A stretch of 43,917 nucleotides of DNA from Thermoflexus hugenholtzii JAD2 (GTDB taxonomy: Bacteria > Chloroflexota > Anaerolineae > J036 > Brachytrichaceae), in contig CAMDWA010000019.1 in the NCBI GenBank assembly GCA_945877855.1, forward strand, positions 1 to 43,917, in the 5' to 3' direction. Numbering within the stretch: position 1 is the stretch's first letter; the number at the start of each line of letters is the position of its first letter. This document shows, piece after piece, positions 17,185 to 25,066 of the stretch. The notes beneath the pieces were generated by a model. It worked only from the letters and a program-made list of their open reading frames with translations, did no database searches and was not told the DNA's origin. Position numbers and translations under genes: made by a program.

Positions 17185-17851
17185 ACAAAGTCGGCTGCAT
17201 CAATTCCGCAAATTCAGCCAAAATCATGGCCGTCGCGCCCCACACATAATGCCCATTGGCATAAAATGTCGGCACTGAGATCAGTTGCCCGCCCATACTG
17301 GTGGCTGGGCGCTGTTGAATGGAGATTAAGGCGGTATTAAGCAAATCGCTCATTGGCACTTCGATAATGGCGGCAACCTCACCAACATTCGGGGAAAAAT
17401 AAGGCTGAGTCGGTGTAACCGCCACAATCGGGTGAATGAGGAAATTGCTGGGTGGCACATACATCGGCGAAAGTGCCCCAAGCACTTGAATACCCTCTAG
17501 CGCAATACCCAATTCTTCGTGTGTCTCGCGCAAAGCGGTATCAATAAAGTCAACATCATCAGGGTCACAACTGCCACCCGGCAACGATATTTGCCCCTTA
17601 TGTTTGTTAAGCGTATCGGCCCGTAACGTTAACACAAAATGCAATTCACCCTGTTTGGGGTATAGCAATACCAACACACTCGATAGTCGGGCTTGGTCAA
17701 GCGTTGCTTGCGAAATAACCATATCGCGGTGCAATGGGGCCATTTTGCGTTGGGCTGGCCAGCCCGGCAAAGGGGCTTGCATCGCACAACGAACATCGTC
17801 TAAGGTTAATTTCGGTTGTATAGATGCAGTCGCACTGTCATTCGTTTTCAT
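17162..17851 (-). CDS. NUDIX hydrolase, CoA pyrophosphatase-like
   Basis: 229 residues. The NUDIX box is SLPGGSCDPDDVDFIDTALR followed by ETHEELGI, with the REXXEE core intact as RETHEE. Just before it lie LTLRADTLNKHKGQISLPGG and just after it LSPMYVPPSNFLIHPIVAV. This arrangement matches the NudL/CoAse branch, which cleaves CoA and acyl-CoA to 3',5'-ADP and phosphopantetheine. The last residues (SPERRHP and stop) are encoded in one arm of the hairpin at 17149-17184, so the C-terminus has probably been reshaped by that repeat. No clear Shine-Dalgarno is seen. Confidence 0.88.
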   Translation of the reverse strand: MKTNDSATASIQPKLTLDDVRCAMQAPLPGWPAQRKMAPLHRDMVISQATLDQARLSSVLVLLYPKQGELHFVLTLRADTLNKHKGQISLPGGSCDPDDVDFIDTALRETHEELGIALEGIQVLGALSPMYVPPSNFLIHPIVAVTPTQPYFSPNVGEVAAIIEVPMSDLLNTALISIQQRPATSMGGQLISVPTFYANGHYVWGATAMILAEFAELMQPTLSPERRHP

Positions 17852-17891
17852 ATAAAAGACACAAAATCGCGTCTAATTCTTATCAGCCATT

Positions 17892-18641
17892 TTACTTTAA
17901 GGCCAAAAGAAAACCAGCGGTTTCATCCGCAATCCGTTGGCGCGCATCGGCTGGGGTTAAACTCAATGGGTTGTCGCCACTCTGATTCCCATAATCGCCA
18001 AACATAGCATGATTGCCGCCGCCAATGACCACCCAGCGCGTATTGGCTGGCAAGCCATTTTTTAACTCATCGGCGCTGCGTTTAGCCAACAAGCCATCTT
18101 GCGCCCCATAGATCGAGATGACATTTGGCACACTGGCCGCCACATCATTATTGCAAAATGCACCCCACAACACCAATGCATTTATTTTGCTGGCCGCGCC
18201 TTGGCTTGCGCTCGATTGCACATGCGCTGGCACAAACATACAGGCCGTCGCCCCACCCAATGAATGCCCACCAACCGCCCACGTGCGAATATTTGGGAAA
18301 GCCGTCATCACATTTTGCGCCGCATTAATATTGGTGATGGCAAGCTCAAGTGGAACCGGCACAATTACCGTAAAAATGCCGCGCTCGGCCAAGGCTTGGG
18401 CCAATGGCGCATAAGCCTTCGCATCAACCAAGCCGCCCGGGTAAATAACAAAACCTTGGGTCGAGGCTTGCGCAGGTTGAAAAACGAGCCAGCCTTGCGT
18501 ATTTGGGCTACTTTGCTGCGAAATTGAAACCGCTTGCGGTGTGGCTGGATAACGATTAAGTCGTGTCCATGCATAAAACCCAAGCACACCCACAATAAGG
18601 ATGCCCAACACCCCAAAGCCAATATATTTAAGCCATTTCAT
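17892..18641 (-). CDS. Membrane-anchored alpha/beta hydrolase
   Basis: 249 residues from the ATG at 18641 (MKWLKYIGFGV). The frame stays open 58 codons further upstream, but that stretch runs through a hairpin and has no protein-like pattern. A single N-terminal helix (about 5-25) anchors an alpha/beta hydrolase domain. The nucleophile is in VGGHSLGGA, the acid probably in SIYGAQDGLL, and the His in VIGGGNHAMFG. FVIYPGGLVDAKAYAPLAQ forms the oxyanion region. The family includes esterases and dienelactone-hydrolase-like enzymes; the substrate is unknown. Confidence 0.85.
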   Translation of the reverse strand: MKWLKYIGFGVLGILIVGVLGFYAWTRLNRYPATPQAVSISQQSSPNTQGWLVFQPAQASTQGFVIYPGGLVDAKAYAPLAQALAERGIFTVIVPVPLELAITNINAAQNVMTAFPNIRTWAVGGHSLGGATACMFVPAHVQSSASQGAASKINALVLWGAFCNNDVAASVPNVISIYGAQDGLLAKRSADELKNGLPANTRWVVIGGGNHAMFGDYGNQSGDNPLSLTPADARQRIADETAGFLLALK

Positions 18642-18744
18642 AATGTATCTGATCTCTTTATTTGCGGCATAAATTATGAGGCGAAATCCTGAGTGATTGA
18701 CAAGAATTTGCTGTGAATATTTGTCTCGACAGAAATCTTTCCCC

Positions 18745-18777
18745 AGAAATCGGGTTTCTTTCAGAAACCCGATTTCT
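18745..18777. terminator. Hairpin after the TauE-like gene
   Basis: A perfect 15-bp stem (AGAAATCGGGTTTCT / AGAAACCCGATTTCT) with a 3-nt loop, 6 nt past the TauE-like stop. It probably closes the five-gene operon, although the minus-strand sequence after it lacks a T-run. Confidence 0.65.
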
Positions 18778-18783
18778 AAATTT

Positions 18784-19518
18784 TTACAACAAAAACAAAA
18801 CACCAATGACCACAATTAGCGCAAAAACAAGCTTTACATAAGCTTCGGGTCGAATACGCTGGCTAATAACATGCCCAAACAGGTTAGCAGCCACAATCAC
18901 CGGCAATGAAATGGCGCTCAACCACAACACATTGCGCGTCCATAATCCAGCCAGCCCTTGCCCTGCGGCAATCACGATCCCCGTAATCAAAAAATAAAAT
19001 TGCAGGGTGGCGCGAAATTGCTGGGGCGGCCAACGGCGCAAAGTGCCATAAATGACGATAGGCGGGCCATTGGTGTTATAGGCCCCGCCCAAAATACCGG
19101 CAATAAAACCCAAGCCCCACGCCCAAATCGTGTGTTGATTTTTGTTGATTTGTGGCAAAGCCGGGCGCAACAAATTATATAAGCCGTAGCCGATCAACAA
19201 TAGCCCCAACGGCACTTTGATCACAGCTTCTGGCACGGCCCGAATAAGCATCACGCCGATGGGGATGCCAATCATGGTGCTGAGAATGAGCGACCACCCA
19301 GCGCGAATATCAATGGCAGACCGCTCGCGCAGCAACATCACCACCGCAATGGCAAGTGTGATTAACCCAACCAGCGGTGTCGCCACGCCAATCCCAACGG
19401 TAAGGCTAAGCAAAGGCATGGCGATAAGCGCATCGCCAAAACCAAAAATGCTACGCACAAAAGCCGCAATAAAAAAAATACCAACGACCGTTAAGGCGCT
19501 AAGCGCAACATCGCTCAT
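18784..19518 (-). CDS. TauE/SafE family membrane exporter
   Basis: 244 residues from the ATG at 19518, one base after the AzlD stop; an in-frame TTG at 19533 lies inside azlD. About seven or eight hydrophobic segments are visible. The family pattern is FVRSIFGFGDALIAMPLL near the N-terminus and GFIAGILGGAYNTNGPPIVI in the middle. TauE/SafE proteins are thought to export sulfite, sulfoacetate or similar organosulfur anions, but few have been tested. It is the last gene of the operon YeiH-HAD-AzlC-AzlD-TauE. Confidence 0.88.
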   Translation of the reverse strand: MSDVALSALTVVGIFFIAAFVRSIFGFGDALIAMPLLSLTVGIGVATPLVGLITLAIAVVMLLRERSAIDIRAGWSLILSTMIGIPIGVMLIRAVPEAVIKVPLGLLLIGYGLYNLLRPALPQINKNQHTIWAWGLGFIAGILGGAYNTNGPPIVIYGTLRRWPPQQFRATLQFYFLITGIVIAAGQGLAGLWTRNVLWLSAISLPVIVAANLFGHVISQRIRPEAYVKLVFALIVVIGVLFLL

Positions 19519-19519
19519 T

Positions 19520-19873
19520 TCAGCCGATCCCAACCCACTTTAAGCCCCAAATAACCAACATACCCGCACCCAGCGTCAGCAGCATATGATTGGTGCGCCA
19601 AGCCACAATCACGGCCACCACTGCTGCAATCAGTTTGGGGTTCGTTAATGGGTTGAGAATGGGCGTGCCATTGATCAACACCAGCACTGGCATCACCAAA
19701 GCCGCAAAAACCGCCGGTATAACCAAACGAAACGATTGATGCGCCAAACGCGGCAAATCGATTTTGCTAAACAAAGTCAGAGGGCCAAAACGCAAAGCAA
19801 ACGTGATCAGCCCCATGCCAATCATCAAGACCCAAGCATAAACGAGATCGACTTCCGAAGTTGTTGTGCCCAT
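19520..19873 (-). CDS. azlD: AzlD-family small membrane subunit
   Basis: 117 residues with four hydrophobic segments. The sequence ITFALRFGPLTLFSKIDLPR and the segment IPAVFAALVMPVLVL are typical of AzlD, the small partner of AzlC in branched-chain amino-acid export. Its start overlaps the azlC stop by one base (TAATG), so the two are translationally coupled. The predicted exporter drives out leucine, valine or their analogues. Confidence 0.9.
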   Translation of the reverse strand: MGTTTSEVDLVYAWVLMIGMGLITFALRFGPLTLFSKIDLPRLAHQSFRLVIPAVFAALVMPVLVLINGTPILNPLTNPKLIAAVVAVIVAWRTNHMLLTLGAGMLVIWGLKWVGIG

Positions 19874-20613
19874 TAATTGCCCCCTCGTGCTGACTGGGCT
19901 TTTTGCTCGATAAACAACCCAACCACTAACCCAATAATTGCGCTAATAAATAGCCCCATCGACCACGGCAGTCCGGCCAAGATAACCGCGCAAATGCCTG
20001 CCGCAGCCCCAGCCGCAAACCCCGCCTTATCGCGCATCCCATTCACCAACGCCGCAATAAATGAAAACGTCGGCACCAGATCAAGTGACCAACTCGGCGG
20101 AATTTGAGCGCCGATCAAGGCCCCAATCACTCCACCCGTGCTCCATGCCCCCCAATTCATGATCGACGCCCCGATAAAAAACCATAGGCTGGTGGCGGCA
20201 TTTGGTGTGCCGGCCTCTTTGCGAAAATGGGGATAGCCGACAATATAAGACAAATCGGTCATTAAAAATGCCGAAAGAATCTTCCAACGCAGCGGCACAT
20301 GCCGAAAATATTCAGACAAGGCCGCCCCATACATTAAATGGCGCAAATTGATGACGACACAAGCCGCCAATGGCACAAAAATCGGCGATTTATCCAACAC
20401 CAATTGCATGGCAACCATTTGCGCCCGCCCCGCAAACACCCCCGATGTATACAAAACCGCCAGCAATTGGCTTTGCAACACAGTCGCGGTAAAAGCACCA
20501 GCAATCATGCCAAACGGCATAATGCCCGAGGTATTCGGAATTTGCGCCCGCATCCCCGCTATAAATTGCTGGCGTGGGGTTTTAACAAGAGCAGTGGAAA
20601 GGGTTTGGTTCAT
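19873..20613 (-). CDS. azlC: AzlC-family permease, branched-chain amino-acid exporter
   Basis: 246 residues. Family motifs include GIMPFGMIAGAF, SGVFAGRAQMVAMQLVLDKS and NLRHLMYGAALSEYF, the last holding the conserved N-R-tyrosine region. Several transmembrane helices are predicted. AzlC/BrnF works with AzlD/BrnE to export branched-chain amino acids. The start overlaps the stop of the HAD gene by 4 nt (ATGA). The residues before GIMPFG are somewhat longer than in many members, but the start fits the coupling. Confidence 0.92.
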   Translation of the reverse strand: MNQTLSTALVKTPRQQFIAGMRAQIPNTSGIMPFGMIAGAFTATVLQSQLLAVLYTSGVFAGRAQMVAMQLVLDKSPIFVPLAACVVINLRHLMYGAALSEYFRHVPLRWKILSAFLMTDLSYIVGYPHFRKEAGTPNAATSLWFFIGASIMNWGAWSTGGVIGALIGAQIPPSWSLDLVPTFSFIAALVNGMRDKAGFAAGAAAGICAVILAGLPWSMGLFISAIIGLVVGLFIEQKAQSARGGN

Positions 20614-21278
20614 TCTAAAAATTGTTTAACAGCGTGCAACGAATCGAAAACCTGATAAGCCAGTTTACGAATATCATCGCTAGGGGCTTTGAGATCGGGA
20701 ACCATAAACGGAATCATGCCAGCGGCATGAGCGGCACAAATTCCCGGCTCAGAATCCTCTAACGCAATACATTGTAAGGGGTTTATTTGCAGCTTAGCCG
20801 CCGCAAGCAAAAAGATATCAGGTTCGGGTTTGCCGCGTGTCACCTCATCGCCCCCAACAAGAATGGGGAAGTGCTGAAGGATACCGGCCCGCGCAAGTTT
20901 ATATTCAACCCCCGCTCGCTCGGTCGAGCTAGCGACGGCCTTGGGAATGTGCTGTTGTTCGAGCCAATGCAGCAGGGGCAACAAGCCCGGTTTGATGGGC
21001 AAATCGCGGGCAATTTCGGCAGCATAATGGGCTTTTGAACGGGCGTAAATGGCATCGAGCGGAAAATCTGGGCCATAAATCTGACGCATAATCACCTCGG
21101 TGTCATAGCGGTTACGGCCAATCACCCGCATATAGTCTGATGTGGTTAAGGTATAGCCCATCTCGGCAAAGGTCCGAAACCAAGCATCGCGTGAAATACG
21201 CTCCGTGTCGAGCATCAGCCCGTCCATATCAAAAATAACCGCGGCAATCTTGCCGCCAAGCAGGCTCATCTTCGGCAA
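20610..21278 (-). CDS. HAD-superfamily phosphatase, subfamily IA (beta-phosphoglucomutase-like)
   Basis: 222 residues. The four HAD motifs are present: motif I VIFDMDGLMLDTE (nucleophile Asp), motif II AVASSTERAGVE, motif III Lys in RGKPEPDIF, and motif IV ALEDSEPGICAAHAAGM. A helical cap lies between I and II. Such enzymes dephosphorylate sugar phosphates or nucleotides; the substrate is unknown. The start is ambiguous: TTG at 21278 has GGAGG 9-10 nt upstream, while the ATG at 21269 has no good site. It lies in the operon between two permease groups, where its role is unclear. Confidence 0.9.
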   Translation of the reverse strand: MPKMSLLGGKIAAVIFDMDGLMLDTERISRDAWFRTFAEMGYTLTTSDYMRVIGRNRYDTEVIMRQIYGPDFPLDAIYARSKAHYAAEIARDLPIKPGLLPLLHWLEQQHIPKAVASSTERAGVEYKLARAGILQHFPILVGGDEVTRGKPEPDIFLLAAAKLQINPLQCIALEDSEPGICAAHAAGMIPFMVPDLKAPSDDIRKLAYQVFDSLHAVKQFLE

Positions 21279-21282
21279 AATA

Positions 21283-22335
21283 TCAAAACCCTCCGTTAAT
21301 ACCCAACAATTTAATCGCCAAAGCGCTCAACGAAATTAACACCGCCAATGAGCACAACACCGCCAACGCCACACTACGCCCAACTTTGCGCACAACGGCC
21401 AAGTCAACCTGCAACCCCAATGCTGCCATCGCCGCCAAGGTCAAATAACCACTCACATCGCGTATCGCGTTTGCCATTTCGACATTAATCACCCCTAGCG
21501 AGCGCAAAATTGCCATAATAACAAAGCCGCTGATAAACCAAGGCACAAATTTTGAAAATGATAAATTTAGCTTGGCTGAAACCAAGCCAGCTTTGTTATC
21601 GGCAGCGCGTTGTTGGCGTGCCATCGCAAAAGTGAAATAAGCCACCACCGGCCCCAACATCAACACCCGCACCAATTTCACCAGCGTGGCAGTATCACCG
21701 CTCAAGGTGCTGACTGAATAGCCAGCCGCTACCACTTGCGGCACTGCATAAACCCCCATACCCGCTAATACACCATATTGATATTGGCTAAACCCCAAAA
21801 AGTAATAAAACACCGGCAATGTCAACACAATCAACACACCCAACACTGCCGTTAATGACACACTGCTCGCCACATCTTCTTTGCTTGCGCCAATCACTGG
21901 CGCAACCGCAGCAATGGCACTATTGCCACAAATACTGTTCCCCACCGCCACCAGCGTCGCCAATTTGGGGTTTAGCCCAAATGCCAACCCGATGCGCGTG
22001 CTGACCAACAACACCACACTCACCAAAACCACAATCATGACCAATAAAATCGGGCCAGCCTTAATCATATCGGGTGCATTAATGCGTGCCCCCAATAACA
22101 ATACTGCAAACTCTAATACTTGTTTGGCTGTAAAGCCAACCCCCGGCGCAAAACGCTTATTTAAACCCAATACAGCCCGCACAACCATGCCCAACAAAAT
22201 TGCAATGACCAACCCCTCAATGAGGGCACGGCCCTTACCAAGCACGGCTTCTTCAGCAAACTGAATAGCAAAAGCAATCATTGCAATGACAACGGCGTAA
22301 CTAATGCCCGGAAAATTTTTTTCAATAAAGGCCAT
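21283..22335 (-). CDS. YeiH/UPF0324 family putative sulfate exporter
   Basis: 350 residues with about ten hydrophobic segments. The family signature GNSICGNSAIAAVAPVI is intact, as are LEFAVLLLGARIN and GMGVYAVPQVVAAGYSVS. UPF0324 proteins are annotated as putative sulfate exporters on thin evidence. It is the first gene of the five-gene operon; its stop is followed 4 nt later by the HAD start. A TAAAAT hexamer 9 nt before the ATG and no Shine-Dalgarno suggest a leaderless message. Confidence 0.92.
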   Translation of the reverse strand: MAFIEKNFPGISYAVVIAMIAFAIQFAEEAVLGKGRALIEGLVIAILLGMVVRAVLGLNKRFAPGVGFTAKQVLEFAVLLLGARINAPDMIKAGPILLVMIVVLVSVVLLVSTRIGLAFGLNPKLATLVAVGNSICGNSAIAAVAPVIGASKEDVASSVSLTAVLGVLIVLTLPVFYYFLGFSQYQYGVLAGMGVYAVPQVVAAGYSVSTLSGDTATLVKLVRVLMLGPVVAYFTFAMARQQRAADNKAGLVSAKLNLSFSKFVPWFISGFVIMAILRSLGVINVEMANAIRDVSGYLTLAAMAALGLQVDLAVVRKVGRSVALAVLCSLAVLISLSALAIKLLGINGGF

Positions 22336-22344
22336 AAGGGCTGA

Positions 22345-22350
22345 ATTTTA
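22345..22350 (-). promoter_or_regulatory. Candidate -10 element of the YeiH-led operon (TAAAAT)
   Basis: In minus-strand sense TAAAAT is followed by TCAGCCCTT and the ATG. The GCCC stretch resembles the spacers before malQ and the 33990 glycosyltransferase. No clear -35 box. Confidence 0.4.
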
Positions 22351-22440
22351 CAATCGAAACGCCTAAATATTGAAACAAGCTAAGATTTATAATGAAACAA
22401 AATTACCAATAATCCTTGTAACCATAAGCACCACTCTGTA

Positions 22441-24441
22441 ATGTCACTTCTTACTGCTACTGCACTCACCAAATCCTATGGCGCATTCGATGTCTTTATC
22501 GATCTGGCCTTCGCTATCGCCAAAGGCGACAAAATCGGCTTAGTTGGCCCAAACGGCTGCGGCAAAACCACCTTGCTGCGCATTTTGGCTGGGGCCGATG
22601 AAGCCTCGTCGGGTGATTTGCATTATGCGCGTGGCACCACCTTGGGCTATTTGTCACAATCAGCCGAAAACGGCAGCGACAAAACCATTTGGCACGAAAT
22701 GCAAGGCGCATTTGGGCAACTCAACACCATTGTCGGCAAAATGACACAGCTTGAACATGTAATGGCAAGCACAGATGACGCGGCCCAAATGGAAGACACC
22801 CTGACAAAATATGGCGAGTTGCAACATGAATATGAGCTGATGGGCGGCTACGATGTCGATGCCAACATTCGCCGTGTATTAAGTGGCTTGGGGTTTAGCC
22901 GTGAAGACGAAAACAAGCTCATCGATAAATTGAGCGGCGGGCAGCGGGTGCGGGTGGCATTAGCCCGCCTGTTGCTGCAATCGCCCGATATCTTGCTGCT
23001 CGACGAACCCACCAACCATCTCGACACCCAAGGCATCGAATGGCTCGAAACCTATTTGCAAGAATGGGAAGGCACACTCGTCGTTGTCTCACACGACCGC
23101 TATTTTTTAGATGAAGTATGCGAAAGGGTGTGGGAGATGGAACTTGGGCTGGGTGGCAAACGGCGCTTAATTCAATATCGCGGCAATTACACCGATTACA
23201 CCCTGCAACGCAAAGCCAGACTCGAACGCGCCCAAGAAGAATTTGAAACTCAGCAAGCCCTCATCGCCAAACAAGAAGAATACATTCGGCGCAACATCGC
23301 CGGTCAAAATACCAATCAAGCCAAAGGCCGCCGCACCCGCCTCAACCGCATGGAGCGACTCGAGCGCCCACTCGAAGCCAAATCGATGGCCCTACGCATC
23401 GATACCGCCCATCGCAGCGGCAATTTAGTGCTCGAAACCGAGAAATTAGCCATTGGCTATAAGCTAGCCAACAGCCCAAACCCTGAACCTGAAAATTTAG
23501 AATCCTTACGCCCTAATGCTGCAATTTTAAATTCATCATTTTCAATTTTAAATTTGTTCACTTGCCCCGATCTGCAATTGTGGCGGCTAGAACGCGCTGC
23601 CCTCGTGGGGCCAAACGGCACGGGCAAAACTACCTTCCTCAAAACCATTTTAGGCGGCTTGCAACCGTTGTCCGGTGGGGTTCGATTGGGGGCCGGGCTA
23701 AAAATCGGCTATTTTGAACAAGCCCACGAATCGCTCAATTTACAAAACACCCCACTCGATGAATTACTATCCGCCAAGCCCGGGCTATCAATCGCCGATG
23801 CCCGCAATATTTTAGGGCGATTTTTATTCAGCGGCGACGATGCCTTCAAAAAAATCGAAGTGTTAAGCGGTGGTGAACGTGGGCGGGTGGCCTTGGCAAA
23901 GCTGACCCTGCTCGGCGCAAATTTTTTGCTACTCGATGAACCCACCAACCATCTCGACATCCCATCCCAAGAAATATTAACCGAAGCCCTCAACCAATTC
24001 GACGGCACACTGCTGCTGGTCAGCCACGACCGCTATTTGGTCGCCGCCCTCGCCACCCAAATTTGGGCGCTTGAGCGCAACGATGGCAACACCCAGATGA
24101 CCGTCTTTAAAGGCACTTACGACGAATGGCGCGAAGCCAAATTACAAAGCACAGAAAAAATTCAAAACCTCAAAGAGGCTGAACGAAAAAATCAAGCCAT
24201 TGCCCCCACCCCAGCCATCGCAATAGCACCAACACCCTCAAAAAACAATTTGCGCCAACAAGAAAAGAAAATGGCCCAAATTGAAGACCGTATCGGCAAA
24301 TTAGAGCAAGAATTGAACAATTTAAGCACAAAAATGGCACAGGCCGGCAATGATTTTTCTAAAATAAAAGTCTTGGGCGAAAACTACCAAAAAACCGAGC
24401 AAGCCTTGGCCGCAGCTTGGGCAGAACTAGAGAAAATGTAA
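22441..24441 (+). CDS. ABC-F family ATPase (translation-factor type) with an in-frame period-7 insertion
   Basis: 666 residues and no membrane domain. NBD1 has Walker A GPNGCGKT (36-43), LSGGQ and LLLDEPTNHLD. A linker of about 80 residues (YTLQRKARLERAQEEF...) separates it from NBD2, with GPNGTGKT, VLSGGERGRVALAK and LLLDEPTNHLD. A charged coiled coil ends the protein. ABC-F proteins act at the ribosomal E site, some giving antibiotic resistance and others, like EttA or Uup, regulating translation. Residues about 341-371 (nt 23464-23556), between strands of NBD2, look inserted: SPNPEPENLESL and NAAILNSSFSILNL have no family counterpart, and the DNA has a 7-nt period. Confidence 0.93.
   Translation: MSLLTATALTKSYGAFDVFIDLAFAIAKGDKIGLVGPNGCGKTTLLRILAGADEASSGDLHYARGTTLGYLSQSAENGSDKTIWHEMQGAFGQLNTIVGKMTQLEHVMASTDDAAQMEDTLTKYGELQHEYELMGGYDVDANIRRVLSGLGFSREDENKLIDKLSGGQRVRVALARLLLQSPDILLLDEPTNHLDTQGIEWLETYLQEWEGTLVVVSHDRYFLDEVCERVWEMELGLGGKRRLIQYRGNYTDYTLQRKARLERAQEEFETQQALIAKQEEYIRRNIAGQNTNQAKGRRTRLNRMERLERPLEAKSMALRIDTAHRSGNLVLETEKLAIGYKLANSPNPEPENLESLRPNAAILNSSFSILNLFTCPDLQLWRLERAALVGPNGTGKTTFLKTILGGLQPLSGGVRLGAGLKIGYFEQAHESLNLQNTPLDELLSAKPGLSIADARNILGRFLFSGDDAFKKIEVLSGGERGRVALAKLTLLGANFLLLDEPTNHLDIPSQEILTEALNQFDGTLLLVSHDRYLVAALATQIWALERNDGNTQMTVFKGTYDEWREAKLQSTEKIQNLKEAERKNQAIAPTPAIAIAPTPSKNNLRQQEKKMAQIEDRIGKLEQELNNLSTKMAQAGNDFSKIKVLGENYQKTEQALAAAWAELEKM
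23464..23556 (+). repeat. In-frame period-7 insertion inside the ABC-F gene
   Basis: AATTTTA occurs at 23523-23529 and 23544-23550, 21 nt apart, within consecutive 7-mers (AATTTTA, AATTCAT, CATTTTC, AATTTTA, AATTTGT). The stretch is far more AT-rich than the rest of the gene and falls where ABC-F proteins usually have only a short turn. Confidence 0.65.
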
Positions 24442-24492
24442 AATCAAAATCTGGTTTTATGCCTTAAATTACTTAAAATCCACCAAAGTCAC

Positions 24493-24520
24493 TTGACACC
24501 AGCCCAACTTTGTGTAGAAT
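24493..24520 (+). promoter_or_regulatory. Sigma70-type promoter of the tRNA cluster
   Basis: TTGACA at 24493-24498 and TAGAAT at 24515-24520 are separated by 16 nt. Transcription would start near 24527, about 90 nt before tRNA-Phe. This is the best -35/-10 pair in the window. Confidence 0.75.
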
Positions 24521-24619
24521 ACAGACCTTAGCGCTGACGTGAACAGTGCGGCAAAAAATAATAGCCAATAGTTTGGCGAAAAATTTTAAGCCACGCAAAA
24601 CACAGAAGTGTGATATAAT

Positions 24620-24692
24620 GCCGATGTAGCTCAGCGGGTAGAGCACACGACTGAAAATCGTGGGGTCACCGGATCGACGCCGGTCGTCGGCA
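24620..24692 (+). tRNA. tRNA-Phe (GAA)
   Basis: 73 nt. The acceptor GCCGATG pairs with CGTCGGC, the D arm is GCTC...GAGC, and the anticodon stem ACGAC/... carries loop TGAAAAT with anticodon GAA. The T arm is less usual (GGATCGACGCC instead of GGTTCGA). No CCA is encoded. Confidence 0.93.
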
Positions 24693-24698
24693 TTGAAC

Positions 24699-24770
24699 GC
24701 GGGAGTGGCGCAGTGGTAGCGCGAATCCTTGCCAAGGATTAGGTCGCGGGTTCGAATCCCGTTTCCCGCT
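24699..24770 (+). tRNA. tRNA-Gly (GCC)
   Basis: 72 nt. The acceptor GCGGGAG pairs with TTCCCGC (one G-U), the anticodon arm ATCCT-TGCCAAGGAT holds GCC, and the T loop is GGGTTCGAATCCC. It lies 6 nt after tRNA-Phe, so they share a transcript. No CCA is encoded. Confidence 0.95.
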
Positions 24771-24782
24771 TAAAAAATGTAG

Positions 24783-24828
24783 AATTGAAAATTAAAAATG
24801 TAAAATTTTACGTTTTTAATTTTCAATT
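24783..24828. repeat. AT-rich 23-bp foldback between tRNA-Gly and tRNA-Ala
   Basis: Arms 24783-24805 and 24806-24828 pair over 23 bp with one G-T. AATTGAAAATT is shared with the insertion inside the ABC-F gene (reverse strand). It may end or attenuate the tRNA transcript, or serve as a processing site. Confidence 0.75.
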
Positions 24829-24842
24829 TTGCGTTTTTCTAC

Positions 24843-24915
24843 GGGCCAATAGCTCAGTTGGTAGAGCGCTACTATCGCACAGTAGAGGTCAGGGGTTCAA
24901 TTCCCCTTTGGTCCA
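24843..24915 (+). tRNA. tRNA-Ala (CGC)
   Basis: 73 nt. The acceptor GGGCCAA pairs with TTGGTCC and includes the G3-U70 wobble, the identity element of alanine tRNA. The anticodon stem CTACT/AGTAG has loop ATCGCAC with anticodon CGC. The T loop is GGGGTTCAATTCCCC. No CCA is encoded. Confidence 0.95.
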
Positions 24916-24921
24916 TCAATC

Positions 24922-24960
24922 ACACAAAAGGCCAAGTCGAATCGACTTGGCCTTTTGTGT
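24922..24960. terminator. 19-bp hairpin after tRNA-Ala
   Basis: A perfect stem (ACACAAAAGGCCAAGTCGA and its complement) with a 1-nt centre, which would open to a small loop. The stem base is A/T-rich so the right arm carries CCTTTTGTGT, giving a terminator-like end to the tRNA cluster. Confidence 0.8.
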
Positions 24961-25004
24961 TAAAGACACAAATAACAAAAATATAATGCCAAAATTTGTT
25001 TTAG

Positions 25005-25047
25005 TTTTGGGATCACGCCTCTTGCGCACAGAGGCGTGATCCCAAAA
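25005..25047. repeat. 18-bp hairpin just upstream of the asparaginase-like gene
   Basis: A perfect stem (TTTTGGGATCACGCCTCT and its complement) with loop TGCGCAC. It ends 6 nt before the TACACT hexamer of the next gene. A TATAAT at 24982-24987 lies just upstream, so transcripts from it would carry the hairpin. Confidence 0.8.
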
Positions 25048-25052
25048 TCGGC

Positions 25053-25058
25053 TACACT
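25053..25058 (+). promoter_or_regulatory. Candidate -10 element of the asparaginase-like gene (TACACT)
   Basis: TACACT is followed by AGCCCCCC and the ATG, the same 8-nt spacer as before malQ. No Shine-Dalgarno. Confidence 0.4.
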
Positions 25059-25066
25059 AGCCCCCC

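Noticed and set aside
18642-18815. A 58-codon N-terminal extension of the alpha/beta hydrolase
   Set aside because: It runs through a hairpin, lies before a good signal-anchor start, and looks unlike protein.
24614-24619. TATAAT directly before tRNA-Phe as its promoter
   Set aside because: Transcription would start inside the tRNA. The TTGACA/TAGAAT pair at 24493-24520 is better placed.
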